A stretch of 64,000 nt of DNA, taken from NCBI RefSeq assembly GCF_030271835.1, contig NZ_CP127389.1, positions 3,508,001 to 3,572,000 on the forward strand, in the 5' to 3' direction. The notes beneath the pieces were generated by a model. That model saw nothing but the letters and a program-made list of their open reading frames with translations. It was not told the origin of the DNA and made no database searches. This document shows positions 1 to 8,641 of the stretch, in pieces. Both the position numbers and the translations under genes were made by a program. How positions within the stretch are numbered: the first letter of the stretch is position 1; each line of letters opens with the position of its first letter. Source of the stretch: Proteus appendicitidis (GTDB taxonomy: Bacteria; Pseudomonadota; Gammaproteobacteria; Enterobacterales; Enterobacteriaceae).

Positions 1-930
1 AGAGAGCTGAGTGATGGTTGACCATGCTAATAGGCGTTTCATATCTTTTTGTGGCAAATACATCATAAAGCCATAAATCAACGTGATAACCGCCATGGTA
101 ATACCCACCCAACCAATAAGGTGAGGAACATCACCATCTGCTGACATAATCGCACGAGCAAAGATATAAACACCGACTTTTACCATTGATGCGGCGTGTA
201 AGTAAGCACTCACAGGTGTTGGAGCTTCCATCGCATCAGGTAGCCAAGCTTGCAGTGGTAATTGAGCTGATTTACCCCAAGCCGCAAAGAGAATTCCACC
301 AAACACAATCAGTTTGGTTGGCTCATCTAACGTTGCGATTGCGGTTAATTCAAATGTCCCCGTACTCACAAACAAGGTTGCCGCTGCGAGATAAAGACCG
401 ATTGAAGCAACGTGAGTGATCAACAACGCTTTCATTGCTGAACGGAGCGATTTGTCAGATTGGTAGTAGCCGATTAATCCCCAAGAACATCCCCCGGTGA
501 TTTCAAAAAACAGGAGTTGACCTAAAATAGTCGATGAAAGGACTAACCCCGCCATTGCACCAATAAAAATCAGCAAGAAGGCATAATAGCGACGAGTACC
601 ATCATGTGGATGCTCGCGATTGCCATTGGTCAGATAGCCAGTAGAGTAAAAACTCACCAACAATCCTAAGAACACAACCGCGAAAGCAATCAATGTACTG
701 ACACGATCAATGGTAAAACCAAAGAGCGCAACATCACCATATTGTACTAGCGTAATTGTGGTATCGACTTTACCTTCAGCGAGGAACTGCCAACCTAAAA
801 CAACCGTTCCTAATGTGGCTAATAAAGCGAACAGTGTACATAACCACTTCGCCATCCGATTTGGCATTAAGGACGTAATCAACGCCCCCGCAAATGGGAT
901 GAGTAAGGTCGCAAGAGCTATATTTTCCAT
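1..930 (-). CDS. hyfD: Hydrogenase-4 membrane subunit HyfD, N-terminal part (runs off the window)
   Basis: Antiporter-like (NuoL/M/N family) membrane subunit of hydrogenase-4, part of the membrane arm that couples formate-dependent hydrogen evolution to ion movement. About 310 N-terminal residues are present; the C-terminus lies left of position 1. The reading begins MENIALATLL as in E. coli HyfD and contains the family signatures FFEITGGCSW and LPDAMEAPTPVSAYLHA. An in-frame ATG nine bases upstream (939) sits only two bases after the AAGGAG Shine-Dalgarno, so 930 was preferred because it matches the known N-terminus. It follows hyfC by about 15 bases, so it is cotranscribed leftwards. Confidence 0.9.
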   Translation of the reverse strand, partial: MENIALATLLIPFAGALITSLMPNRMAKWLCTLFALLATLGTVVLGWQFLAEGKVDTTITLVQYGDVALFGFTIDRVSTLIAFAVVFLGLLVSFYSTGYLTNGNREHPHDGTRRYYAFLLIFIGAMAGLVLSSTILGQLLFFEITGGCSWGLIGYYQSDKSLRSAMKALLITHVASIGLYLAAATLFVSTGTFELTAIATLDEPTKLIVFGGILFAAWGKSAQLPLQAWLPDAMEAPTPVSAYLHAASMVKVGVYIFARAIMSADGDVPHLIGWVGITMAVITLIYGFMMYLPQKDMKRLLAWSTITQLS

Positions 931-945
931 TGTAATCATCGCTCC

Positions 946-1896
946 TTATAGACCGGTTAAATAGAAAACAAGAGCCAGTGCCGCAACACCGAATCCTAAC
1001 CATGTCACATGGTGAGTCAGTAAGAAGCGACCACGCGCTAAACTGTTTTCAACCAATGACGCTAATACAAACACCACTAACAACTTCACTGCCATTAAAA
1101 CTAGCGCAATGATCAGTGCAATAAAGGTGAATTCTGTTGCTTTACCGAAAGGAATAAATATGGCTAAAAACAGTTCAGCCACTACCACTTGTTTTAAACC
1201 AAGACCCAGTTTCACCATGGCAAAACCAGAGCCTGAATACTCAGTTAATGGACCTTCTTGTAACTCTTGCTCAGCTTCCGCAACGTCGAATGGCATTTTG
1301 CCCATTTCGATAAATGCGGCAAAAGCACAAGCTAATAAGGCTAACAGTGTGGCAGTTGGTGATACCCAACCTTGAGCAAGTGTTGCACTGATGGTGCCGA
1401 CGTTGGTTGAACCCACAATTAACGCCACCACAATCAGTGATAACACTAAAATAGGCTCTACTAACACACCCAGCGTTAATTCACGGCTAGCACCAATACC
1501 TGCAAACGTGCTTCCTGAATCCAGACCAGATAAAGAGAAGAAGAAACGATAAAGTGCAAACAGATAAATCAGTGCGATAAGGTCGGCTGCACCCGCAAAC
1601 AGTGACGTTGCGGTAAAGACAGGCAACGCCATCGCAACCACCAGCATACTTCCCAGTAACACATAAGGCATTACTTGGAAGATCACGCCAGATTGCTCAG
1701 GTGCCACAGATTGACGTTTAAATAACTTAAAGATATCTCGATAATCTTGCAAAATCCCGGGGCCTTGACGCGAATGCATCTTGGCGCGAATTGTGCGCGA
1801 AATACCTGTACATAATGGGGTTATCGCTAACAAAAAGAGTGCTTGTATTAGTGCGAATATGCCCATCATTAACGTAGGTGCTTCTTGGAAAGTCAT
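946..1896 (-). CDS. hyfC: Hydrogenase-4 membrane subunit HyfC (NuoH-like)
   Basis: 316 residues, essentially the length of E. coli HyfC. It is a very hydrophobic NuoH/HycD-type subunit that anchors the peripheral hydrogenase arm to the membrane. Multiple transmembrane segments span the protein, with the family-typical loop LDSGSTFAGIGASRE near residue 125 and the acidic cytoplasmic loop AEAEQELQEGPLTEYSG near residue 205, which corresponds to the quinone-site loop of complex I NuoH. It lies 12 bases after hyfB and 15 before hyfD in a tight operon. Function is by family; no unusual residues noticed. Confidence 0.93.
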   Translation of the reverse strand: MTFQEAPTLMMGIFALIQALFLLAITPLCTGISRTIRAKMHSRQGPGILQDYRDIFKLFKRQSVAPEQSGVIFQVMPYVLLGSMLVVAMALPVFTATSLFAGAADLIALIYLFALYRFFFSLSGLDSGSTFAGIGASRELTLGVLVEPILVLSLIVVALIVGSTNVGTISATLAQGWVSPTATLLALLACAFAAFIEMGKMPFDVAEAEQELQEGPLTEYSGSGFAMVKLGLGLKQVVVAELFLAIFIPFGKATEFTFIALIIALVLMAVKLLVVFVLASLVENSLARGRFLLTHHVTWLGFGVAALALVFYLTGL

Positions 1897-1908
1897 AAGT
1901 CCCTCTCC

Positions 1909-3924
1909 TTACGCTGCGATGACTAAAAGCAAGATGACCAGCGCTGCGACAACGTATAGACAATAGAGTCTGAAATCCCCGCCTTGTAGGCATTGGATAC
2001 GTTTTGCAAAACGTTGGATACCACGAACCAGAGGATAAATAATGCGTTCATCCCAGAATGGTTCGATCTTTTCAGCACCGAGCTGTGTTTTATTAAAACC
2101 ACGAGACAGCAATGGAGATGGATCAAGTTGTTTACGCATACGATAAAGTGGTGCAAACATGCTACGTAATGCTTGAGTAAAACCACCTGCTGACACTGCC
2201 ATATCCTTTTCCCACACATAACCACACGCCCAAGGATCACCTTTACGACGAAACGCAGGTTGATTGCCTTTTAGGCCGAGGTAAATCAGGAATGGGATAA
2301 GCGGTAGAGCAATTAATAAAACAAATGTTAATGCTGGAGAGAACATGGCTTGTGATGCAGTATCAGGAACAAGCATGGAGCCTTGAGCTACCGTTAATGC
2401 GCTGGTTTCGCTAAGCGACATTGCAATATTGGCAATGATTGGTGCAACGAAAGCTGCCCCCACACCTAACACAACACAGAAAAGCGCTAATAAACCCATC
2501 GCAATCGTCATTGGTAGTGGTACTTCTTTTGCTTTTGTTGCTTGCTCACTACGAGGACCGCCACAGAAGCTAACACCATAGACTTTAACGAAACACATTG
2601 CCGCTAATGCCCCTGTAATTGCCAGCATAATAATGGCAATAGGACCACTTAAGCGCATCACAAAGTTACCTTCGTAACTCATCGTAAATAAAGATTGATA
2701 GGTATACCATTCACTAACAAAACCGTTTAGTGGCGGTAATGCTGAAATCGCCATACAACCAATTAAGAATGCCGTTGCAGTGTAAGGCATCAGTTTGGCT
2801 AGCCCACCCATCTTATCCATATCACGCGTGTGAATTTGATTAATAATCGCGCCAGCGCCGAGGAATAATAACCCTTTGAACACCGCATGGTTTAATAAGT
2901 GATATAAAGCCCCTAACAGGCCAAGTGCAGCAATAACCGGATGGTCTGTTGCCATGCCGACCATACCAACACCCACACCCATTAAAATGATGCCGATATT
3001 TTCAACGGTATGCCATGCAAGCAAACGTTTTAAATCATGCTCTGCTAATGCGTACATAACACCCAATACAGAAGACACTGCACCGAATGCGAGGACAACA
3101 ATTCCCCACCACATTTCAGTTGCACCCAATAAATCGATACCGACTTTAATTATCCCGAAAATACCAATTTTGACCATCACACCTGACATTAATGCCGATG
3201 CATGTGAAGGTGCTGCGGGGTGAGCTTTGGGTAACCAACTGTGTAATGGCAACATACCGGCTTTGGCACCAAAACCAAAAAAGCCCAGTAAAAACACCAC
3301 AGAAGCCATTGCAGGAGAAAGAGAGAGTTGACGGAATGAATCAAAATCAAGGCTACCACTTTCACGCCACATCAAGAAGAAGGCAATCATGATTAACACG
3401 GAGCCTGCGTGAGCAATAAAGAAGTAAAGTAAGCCTGCGTGAATAGATTCGTCATCTTGGTCAGCAATCACTAAGAACCAAGAAGCCAGTGACATCATTT
3501 CGAATAGGATAATAAAGTAGAACGCATTATCCATCACTACTAAGCCAACCATAGAAGCAATAAACAGATTCATAAAGAATCCCATGCTCCAAGCGCCACG
3601 ACCTTTATATTCTTGCACATAAGCAAGAGAATAAAGCGCACACACGCTGACCAGTAATGAAATAACGAACACCATAAAGGCGCCTAACATATCCATGCGC
3701 ACCACAAAGGCGGCAAACTCGAAAGGCCCTGCGGCGGTAAAAGTAGCGATTTCGCCACCAAAAATAACCGGTAATGCACTTAAAATACCTAAGACACCAC
3801 CAATGATTGCGCTGATCCCTGAAATAAGGATTGCCAACCCTTCCTGTTTTTTTAAAAACAGTGCAATAACGCCACCAACAACATACAGGATGACTGACCA
3901 CAGCAGTAACTGAAGAGGTTCCAT
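1909..3924 (-). CDS. hyfB: Hydrogenase-4 membrane subunit HyfB (antiporter-like)
   Basis: 671 residues, matching the HyfB/HycC family (about 670). It is a polytopic NuoL/MrpA-type protein with some 14-16 hydrophobic segments. The conserved proton-transport core is visible: LPLHSWLPKAHPAAPSHASA near residue 225-245, the following EHDLKRLLAWHTVENIG near 290, and LPPLNGFVSEW near 395. It forms part of the membrane arm of formate hydrogenlyase-2 with HyfC, D, E and F. Only one base separates its start from the hyfA stop, implying translational coupling. Confidence 0.94.
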   Translation of the reverse strand: MEPLQLLLWSVILYVVGGVIALFLKKQEGLAILISGISAIIGGVLGILSALPVIFGGEIATFTAAGPFEFAAFVVRMDMLGAFMVFVISLLVSVCALYSLAYVQEYKGRGAWSMGFFMNLFIASMVGLVVMDNAFYFIILFEMMSLASWFLVIADQDDESIHAGLLYFFIAHAGSVLIMIAFFLMWRESGSLDFDSFRQLSLSPAMASVVFLLGFFGFGAKAGMLPLHSWLPKAHPAAPSHASALMSGVMVKIGIFGIIKVGIDLLGATEMWWGIVVLAFGAVSSVLGVMYALAEHDLKRLLAWHTVENIGIILMGVGVGMVGMATDHPVIAALGLLGALYHLLNHAVFKGLLFLGAGAIINQIHTRDMDKMGGLAKLMPYTATAFLIGCMAISALPPLNGFVSEWYTYQSLFTMSYEGNFVMRLSGPIAIIMLAITGALAAMCFVKVYGVSFCGGPRSEQATKAKEVPLPMTIAMGLLALFCVVLGVGAAFVAPIIANIAMSLSETSALTVAQGSMLVPDTASQAMFSPALTFVLLIALPLIPFLIYLGLKGNQPAFRRKGDPWACGYVWEKDMAVSAGGFTQALRSMFAPLYRMRKQLDPSPLLSRGFNKTQLGAEKIEPFWDERIIYPLVRGIQRFAKRIQCLQGGDFRLYCLYVVAALVILLLVIAA

Positions 3925-3925
3925 A

Positions 3926-4546
3926 TTACTTCCGCTCCTGTGTCAAAGTAGATAAATCGTCAAGGCTCGTAATGGGTTCCATCACTGAGTCTAAGCGTCG
4001 CGTTTTCATTTGCTCTTCAAGTTTGTCTTCTTCAACTAAATGCAATGCATCGGTTGGACATACGTTGACACAAGCAGGACCTTCATCAGAGAAAGCACAT
4101 AAATCACATTTCACTGCGATTGCGCGGACACCCACATTCCATGCAAGGAATGGATTGGTTGTTGGAAGGCTTGCTGGCACATCTGCCAACATTTCTTCAG
4201 GCACAAAATGTTCAAAAACAGCCGGTAAGTTAACGGGTTTACTGCCTGATGGTGTAATTGCACCAAAAGGACAAACCAGACCACACAACTTACAGCCAAT
4301 ACACAGGCTCTCATTAAGAAAGATCATATTATCTTCATGAGTGATGGCATTGACTGGGCACACGCGAGCACAAGGAGCATCCTCACAGTGCCGACAAAGC
4401 ATCGGTGCTGTCTGATCCTCCACTTTTACCACTGTAAGACGCGGATGCGCCTGTAGACCCACAGCTTGGTGAACTTCTGAACAAGCTGCCATACAGGTAT
4501 TACACCCTATGCATCGTTGTGGCTCTGCAATTACAAAGCGATTCAT
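3926..4546 (-). CDS. hyfA: Hydrogenase-4 iron-sulfur subunit HyfA
   Basis: Electron-transfer ferredoxin-like subunit (HycB/HyfA family), about 206 residues, carrying electrons from formate dehydrogenase to the hydrogenase. Four cysteine clusters for 4Fe-4S centres are seen: CIGCNTCMAAC at the N-terminus, CRHCEDAPCARVCP, CIGCKLCGLVCP and CDLC...CVNVCP. The frame stays open upstream to 4618, but MNRFVIAEPQ at 4546 matches the known HyfA start and has GGAGG about eight bases before it, so the extra 24 residues were rejected. First gene of the hyf operon, behind a sigma-54-type promoter at 4608-4622. Confidence 0.94.
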   Translation of the reverse strand: MNRFVIAEPQRCIGCNTCMAACSEVHQAVGLQAHPRLTVVKVEDQTAPMLCRHCEDAPCARVCPVNAITHEDNMIFLNESLCIGCKLCGLVCPFGAITPSGSKPVNLPAVFEHFVPEEMLADVPASLPTTNPFLAWNVGVRAIAVKCDLCAFSDEGPACVNVCPTDALHLVEEDKLEEQMKTRRLDSVMEPITSLDDLSTLTQERK

Positions 4547-4607
4547 TCGCCACATCCTCCGAAAAACGTTTAACAGCATTACTGTCGTCAATTTTTCTTT
4601 AGATAAA

Positions 4608-4622
4608 GCATATTTCATGCCA
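4608..4622 (-). promoter_or_regulatory. Sigma-54 (-24/-12) promoter of the hyf operon
   Basis: Read on the minus strand: TGGCATGAAATATGC. The invariant GG and GC are separated by exactly ten bases, as the -24/-12 class requires (TGGCAY-N5-TTGC with one mismatch). The -12 element lies about 62 bases before the hyfA ATG. E. coli hyf is sigma-54 dependent and activated by HyfR/FhlA, so the position fits established regulation. Confidence 0.75.
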
Positions 4623-4686
4623 AGAGAGGATTTAATTTATTTGTGATAAAAATCATTGAGATAGAAACAAGGAAAGAGGATGAGAA

Positions 4687-4714
4687 TGACGTATCGACAA
4701 TAATGACGTTGACA
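4687..4714. promoter_or_regulatory. Candidate upstream activator sites for HyfR/FhlA
   Basis: Two related elements, TGACGTATCGACA (4687-4699) and TGACGTTGACA (4704-4714), lie 65-105 bases upstream of the sigma-54 promoter, the usual distance for an enhancer-binding protein. The first is an imperfect palindrome. They resemble the TGTCG...TGACA type half-sites ascribed to FhlA; assignment to a particular activator is inference. Confidence 0.4.
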
Positions 4715-4753
4715 CTCAAAGAGGGATAAAACTCGGAGAGAAGGCTTTAGGCT

Positions 4754-4779
4754 GCTGACAAACATACTGTGTTTGCCAG
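4754..4779 (-). terminator. Hairpin downstream of the RpiB-like gene
   Basis: GCTG-A-CAAACA, loop TACTG, TGTTTG-C-CAGC forms a stem with one mismatch, about 40 bases after the stop of the upstream minus-strand isomerase gene. No T-run follows in either direction, so it may be a weak or Rho-assisted terminator, or an mRNA 3' structure. Confidence 0.35.
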
Positions 4780-4815
4780 CAAATAATAAGAAGTTTTCAA
4801 TAAATGAGGTGAGAC

Positions 4816-5292
4816 TTAGTTGTGGTAAATTTTCTTTTCAACATCTTTCATTGAATTTAAGCCACATTTTAAATCTTCTGGTGTTGCTTCAGAAAAACCT
4901 TCTGTAAAGGTTGCTGATAAATAAGCATCAACCATCATTTTAGCTTTAAACGGTGTTATTAATAAGCCCCCCATTGCCAGCATATTACAGTTATTAATTA
5001 CCTTACAAAAACGGGCAGTCGTGATACTTTCACACACGCCACAATAAACATTTTTATGTTTATTCGCACTAATACTCACGCCCATTCCTGTACCACAGAA
5101 AACAAAGCCAATATATTCAGGATGTTCAGAAATAATTGAGCCAACTTTATCACCCACATCACAATAGCCAATAGGACCTGATTCTGTGAGATCTTTTATT
5201 GTGTAATTTTTTTCTGATAAATAAGATTTAATCGTATTTTTAAGCTCAAATCCTGAAGGATCAGCCCCCATAATAATCGTTTTATTTTCCAT
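4816..5292 (-). CDS. RpiB/LacA/LacB-family sugar-phosphate isomerase, divergent active site
   Basis: 158 residues, slightly longer than RpiB (about 149). The family catalytic cysteine is present as C66 in VFCGTGMGVSISANK, the same position as in E. coli RpiB. Other canonical active-site residues are changed: the DH phosphate-binding pair is D11-P12, the histidine of the HND loop that opens the sugar ring is isoleucine (VINNCNML), and the C-terminal GRHxxR phosphate-binding segment reads GFSEATPED. It is therefore probably not a plain ribose-5-phosphate isomerase; a different sugar phosphate is likely. A strong AGGAGG lies five bases before the ATG, and a 23-bp palindrome precedes it. It stands alone, with no neighbouring sugar genes. 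Confidence 0.8.
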   Translation of the reverse strand: MENKTIIMGADPSGFELKNTIKSYLSEKNYTIKDLTESGPIGYCDVGDKVGSIISEHPEYIGFVFCGTGMGVSISANKHKNVYCGVCESITTARFCKVINNCNMLAMGGLLITPFKAKMMVDAYLSATFTEGFSEATPEDLKCGLNSMKDVEKKIYHN

Positions 5293-5346
5293 ATAGCCTC
5301 CTAAATTAATTCAAGAACCACTGGTAAACATAAACTATTGATGATA

Positions 5347-5369
5347 TTTAGATTTAAAGTAAATCTAAA
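5347..5369. promoter_or_regulatory. Perfect palindrome upstream of the isomerase gene (operator-like)
   Basis: TTTAGATTTA, spacer AAG, TAAATCTAAA: ten-base arms, perfect. It lies 55 bases upstream of the isomerase start codon, where a repressor or activator could act. The regulator is not in the window. Confidence 0.45.
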
Positions 5370-5950
5370 GGCTATTATTTATATTTAACCTAAATTAATT
5401 ATAGATTAAAACTCTATTATTTGTGCTTAAGCGTGGGGAATTTACAAAAAAAAAGAAATAAAGAAATGAAAATTAATTCCATAAATAAGGTAATTAACCT
5501 ATAAAACAAGCTAATTTTATTATGTCATAAATTGAATTGAATTAAATTGAATTGATAAAAAAATAAAAGAGATATATCAAAGTAAATGTCTATATTGAAA
5601 GGGTTTCCCTAGTACAACTAAAATATAAAATAAAGATCAATAATATTACAGGATTAATGTTTTTATCTATACTCTTCAATATCTCTTAAAGGAAAGTCAA
5701 AATAACTTAAATAAATATTGCTGTGGATTATCTTTACCAAAACAACCTACCTGCTTATTCTAAGAAAATGGTTATTTTTTACCAATTCCAATATTGAATA
5801 TCACATTCTGTTTTGGCATCAAGAATAATAAAGAGGTAAATAAATTAGAAACAAAATAATAACACATAAAATTAAATAATGCAGTAATACAAATCGCTCA
5901 ATTTTTTAGAAAGAAAACACCTTCTATTAATCAATATTAATAAATTAAAA

Positions 5951-5988
5951 TAAAAAAATACCGCAGATATTTAACATTATCTGCGGTA
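5951..5988 (-). terminator. Rho-independent terminator of efp
   Basis: TACCGCAGATA (5959-5969), 8-base loop, TATCTGCGGTA (5978-5988): a perfect 11-bp stem. The A-run at 5951-5958 becomes a U-run in the minus-strand transcript. It follows the efp stop by about 50 bases. Confidence 0.92.
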
Positions 5989-6035
5989 ATTATTTATTGT
6001 GCTTAGCGTTTCACTCAGTAAAATAATCTATGCGA

Positions 6036-6602
6036 TTATTTTACACGCGATACGTATTCACCTGAGCGAGTATCAACTTTGATAACTTCACCGATTTGTA
6101 CAAACAGTGGAACTTTAACAACAGCACCAGTGCTTAATGTTGCTGGTTTACCACCTGTACCTGCGGTGTCACCTTTCAGGCCTGGATCTGTATCAACGAT
6201 TTCTAATTCAACAAAGTTTGGTGGAACAACAGCAATAGGACGACCATCCCACAGTGTTACGATACACTCAGCTTGGTCGATCAGCCATTTAGCATTTTCG
6301 CCAACGGCTTTCTCATCTGCTGCTAATTGTTCGAAAGTTTCGTTGTTCATGAAATGCCAGAACTCACCGTCGTTGTACAGGTAAGTTAAGTTGATATCCA
6401 TGACATCAGCACCATCTGCTGAATCAGTAGATTTAAATGTTTTTTCCAGTAATTTGTTAGAAATCAGTTTACGCAGACGCACACGAGCAAATGCCTGACC
6501 TTTACCTGGTTTAACAAATTCACATTCAGTAATGACGGCTGGCTCGCCATCTAACATGATTTTAAGACCTGAACGAAAATCGTTGGTATTATAAGAAGCC
6601 AT
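6036..6602 (-). CDS. efp: Translation elongation factor P
   Basis: 188 residues, full length and nearly identical in pattern to E. coli EF-P. It binds between the P and E sites of the ribosome and relieves stalling at polyproline stretches. The modified lysine is K34 in the loop PGKGQA. KOW-like N-terminal domain, then two OB domains ending GEYVSRVK. The gene is divergent from epmB, which makes the beta-lysine used on K34, the classical arrangement. Ends at a strong terminator. Confidence 0.97.
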   Translation of the reverse strand: MASYNTNDFRSGLKIMLDGEPAVITECEFVKPGKGQAFARVRLRKLISNKLLEKTFKSTDSADGADVMDINLTYLYNDGEFWHFMNNETFEQLAADEKAVGENAKWLIDQAECIVTLWDGRPIAVVPPNFVELEIVDTDPGLKGDTAGTGGKPATLSTGAVVKVPLFVQIGEVIKVDTRSGEYVSRVK

Positions 6603-6646
6603 GAATATCCTCTAACTTTTTTAATTTAAAATGGCATAGCCAAAAA

Positions 6647-7675
6647 ATGGCACACATTGTAACTCATAATCACCCCACCAGAGAAGTCTGGTTAACACAA
6701 CTCGCGCAGGCAATCAGTGATCCTGTTGAATTACTCCAACTTTTAGCGTTGGAACATCACGCTGATCTCCAACAAGGGGCTAAAGCGCGACGGCTTTTTC
6801 CGCTACGGGTTCCCCGTGAATTCGTTGCACGCATGAAAAAAGGCGATCCTAACGATCCATTGCTTTTACAAGTATTAACTGCAAATGCTGAATTTACCAT
6901 AACACCGGGATTTTCTACGGACCCGTTAGATGAGCAACAAAATGCGGTGCCAGGTTTATTACATAAATATCAGAATCGTGCATTGCTTCTGGTCAAAGGT
7001 GGTTGCGCGGTCAATTGCCGCTACTGTTTTCGTCGTCATTTTCCTTACGAAGATAACAAAGGAAACAAAGCGAATTGGCAAAAAGCAATTGAGTATATCA
7101 AAAATAACTCAAAACTCGATGAAATCATCTTCTCAGGGGGAGATCCCCTTATGGCAAAAGATGAGGAGCTTGATTGGTTAATTACACAATTAGAGGCTAT
7201 TCCTCATCTTAAACGCTTGCGTATCCACTCTCGCTTGCCGGTAGTTATTCCTGCACGTATTACTGACACGCTATGCAAACGCCTGCAACAATCACGTTTG
7301 CAAAATATTATGGTATTGCACACCAATCACGCTAATGAAATTGATGATGCATTGAGAGAAGCCTGCTCAAAGCTAAAAAATGCCAATGTCACTTTATTGA
7401 ATCAAGGTGTGTTATTACGTGGTGTTAATGACAGTGCTGAAGTCCTTGCGGATTTAAGTCGCGCACTATTTGATGCTGGCGTTATGCCGTATTACTTACA
7501 TGTTCTCGATAAAGTGCAAGGTGCTGCTCACTTTATGGTGCCAGACAGTGAAGCAAGAGAAATCATGAAAGCACTAATGAGTTTAGTTTCAGGTTATATG
7601 GTGCCTAAACTCACGCGTGAAATTGGTGGTGAACCAAGTAAGACGTTGTTAGATCTTGGGCTACGTCAAGAATGA
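6647..7675 (+). CDS. epmB: EF-P (R)-beta-lysylation enzyme: lysine 2,3-aminomutase EpmB
   Basis: 342-residue radical-SAM, PLP-dependent aminomutase that converts L-alpha-lysine to (R)-beta-lysine for attachment to EF-P K34 by EpmA. The SAM-cluster motif CxxxCxxC is C120-AVN-C124-RY-C127, the same numbering as E. coli YjeK; the glycine-rich FSGGDPLM follows. Start at the ATG giving MAHIVTHN, as in homologues; no strong Shine-Dalgarno is visible. Divergent from efp across 44 bases. The gene is complete. Confidence 0.96.
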   Translation: MAHIVTHNHPTREVWLTQLAQAISDPVELLQLLALEHHADLQQGAKARRLFPLRVPREFVARMKKGDPNDPLLLQVLTANAEFTITPGFSTDPLDEQQNAVPGLLHKYQNRALLLVKGGCAVNCRYCFRRHFPYEDNKGNKANWQKAIEYIKNNSKLDEIIFSGGDPLMAKDEELDWLITQLEAIPHLKRLRIHSRLPVVIPARITDTLCKRLQQSRLQNIMVLHTNHANEIDDALREACSKLKNANVTLLNQGVLLRGVNDSAEVLADLSRALFDAGVMPYYLHVLDKVQGAAHFMVPDSEAREIMKALMSLVSGYMVPKLTREIGGEPSKTLLDLGLRQE

Positions 7676-7828
7676 TCCCTGATGCTAACTGACACTATTT
7701 ACGTTTAGACAATATAATTAACCCAACATAATTACACAAAAGTGACTACACTATAAAGATAGGTTTGGTGATAATTTTCATAAAAAATCATTTATCTAAT
7801 TAAGTTATGTTCACTTTCTTTTATTATG

Positions 7829-7856
7829 AAAAAGCACCTTCTTTGGTGCTTTTTTG
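7829..7856 (+). terminator. Rho-independent terminator after epmB
   Basis: AAAAAGCACC (7829-7838), loop TTCTTT, GGTGCTTTTT (7845-7854) with a T-run. It lies about 150 bases after the epmB stop, so the 3' untranslated stretch is long and could release a small RNA; there is no further support for one. Confidence 0.88.
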
Positions 7857-7899
7857 TCTTTTAAATCAGTGAACACTTAAATAGTATTGAGGAGACAAT

Positions 7900-8538
7900 A
7901 TGAACATAATGGTAATCGGTGCTAAAGGTCGAGTTGGGCATAAATTAGTTGGAACATTATTAGCTAATGGACACCATGTCATCGGAACTACCAGAAAAAT
8001 CTCACACTTATCTAAAATCAAAGATTCACATTATCGTGAAATTGAACTCGATATCACAAAACCTTTGTCTTCCATTTCTCATAAATTCCCTGAACATTTA
8101 GATGCCATCTATTTTACAACAGGCTCTAGAGGGGAAGATCTATTACAGGTTGATTTACATGGTGCCGTAAAAACCATGCAAATTGCCATGGAGAAAGGTA
8201 TAAAAAGATATATCATGCTTAGTGCAGTAAATTCTTTATTACCTGATAAATGGACCACATTAGTTGATTATTTTACTGCTAAATATTTTGCAGATCTTTA
8301 TCTGATCAACCAGACCAACCTCGATTACACAATAATTCAAGCTGGTTATTTAACTGAACACTCAGGAACACATAAGATCTGCACAAAAAAAGAAGAAATA
8401 CCCGCTGATGGCGAAATATCTATTGATAATGTAGCCTTAACGCTTGCTGAAATTTTAGACAAGAAGAATACCTTTAAAAAATGTATTCCTATATTAGATG
8501 GTGACATCGAGATAAAAGAGGCTATTAAGCAGATCTAA
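7900..8538 (+). CDS. NAD(P)-binding Rossmann (atypical SDR) protein
   Basis: 212 residues of the NAD(P)H-binding atypical short-chain dehydrogenase type. The dinucleotide motif GAKGRVG (residues 7-13) follows the first beta strand, and LSAVNS plus the YFTAKYFADLYL helix occupy the active-site region typical of NmrA/YwnB-like proteins. A TGAGGAGA ribosome site precedes the ATG. It stands alone between two terminators. Substrate unknown: homologues act as flavin/quinone reductases, sugar epimerases or redox sensors, and nothing nearby decides. Confidence 0.78.
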   Translation: MNIMVIGAKGRVGHKLVGTLLANGHHVIGTTRKISHLSKIKDSHYREIELDITKPLSSISHKFPEHLDAIYFTTGSRGEDLLQVDLHGAVKTMQIAMEKGIKRYIMLSAVNSLLPDKWTTLVDYFTAKYFADLYLINQTNLDYTIIQAGYLTEHSGTHKICTKKEEIPADGEISIDNVALTLAEILDKKNTFKKCIPILDGDIEIKEAIKQI

Positions 8539-8561
8539 ATACTCAATAGAGTTGCCTTTAA

Positions 8562-8610
8562 TAATAAAAAACAAACCTGACCCCAAAGAAAAGAAATATT
8601 GAGGTCAGGT
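8562..8610 (-). terminator. Terminator of yjeI
   Basis: ACCTGACC (8575-8582) pairs with GGTCAGGT (8603-8610) across a 20-base loop. The A-rich stretch 8562-8574 gives a U-run in the minus-strand transcript. It lies about 30 bases past the yjeI stop. Confidence 0.65.
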
Positions 8611-8641
8611 CTTGGTACCTAAAAAGTAACCACGTATTCAA

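Larger units (their letters stand above)
5293..6035. other. 743-base AT-rich intergenic region
   Basis: No supported coding frame. It holds the 23-bp palindrome near the isomerase start and the efp terminator at its right end. A stretch around 5530-5560 repeats the phrase TTGAATTGAATT/AAATTGAATTG without clear function. The middle is featureless AT-rich sequence. Confidence 0.6.

Noticed and set aside
4547..4618. 24-codon extension of hyfA
   Set aside because: Overlaps the sigma-54 promoter; MNRF at 4546 has a strong GGAGG and matches homologues.
7676..7828. Possible small RNA between epmB and its terminator
   Set aside because: Only a long 3' stretch and a strong terminator; no convincing internal promoter.
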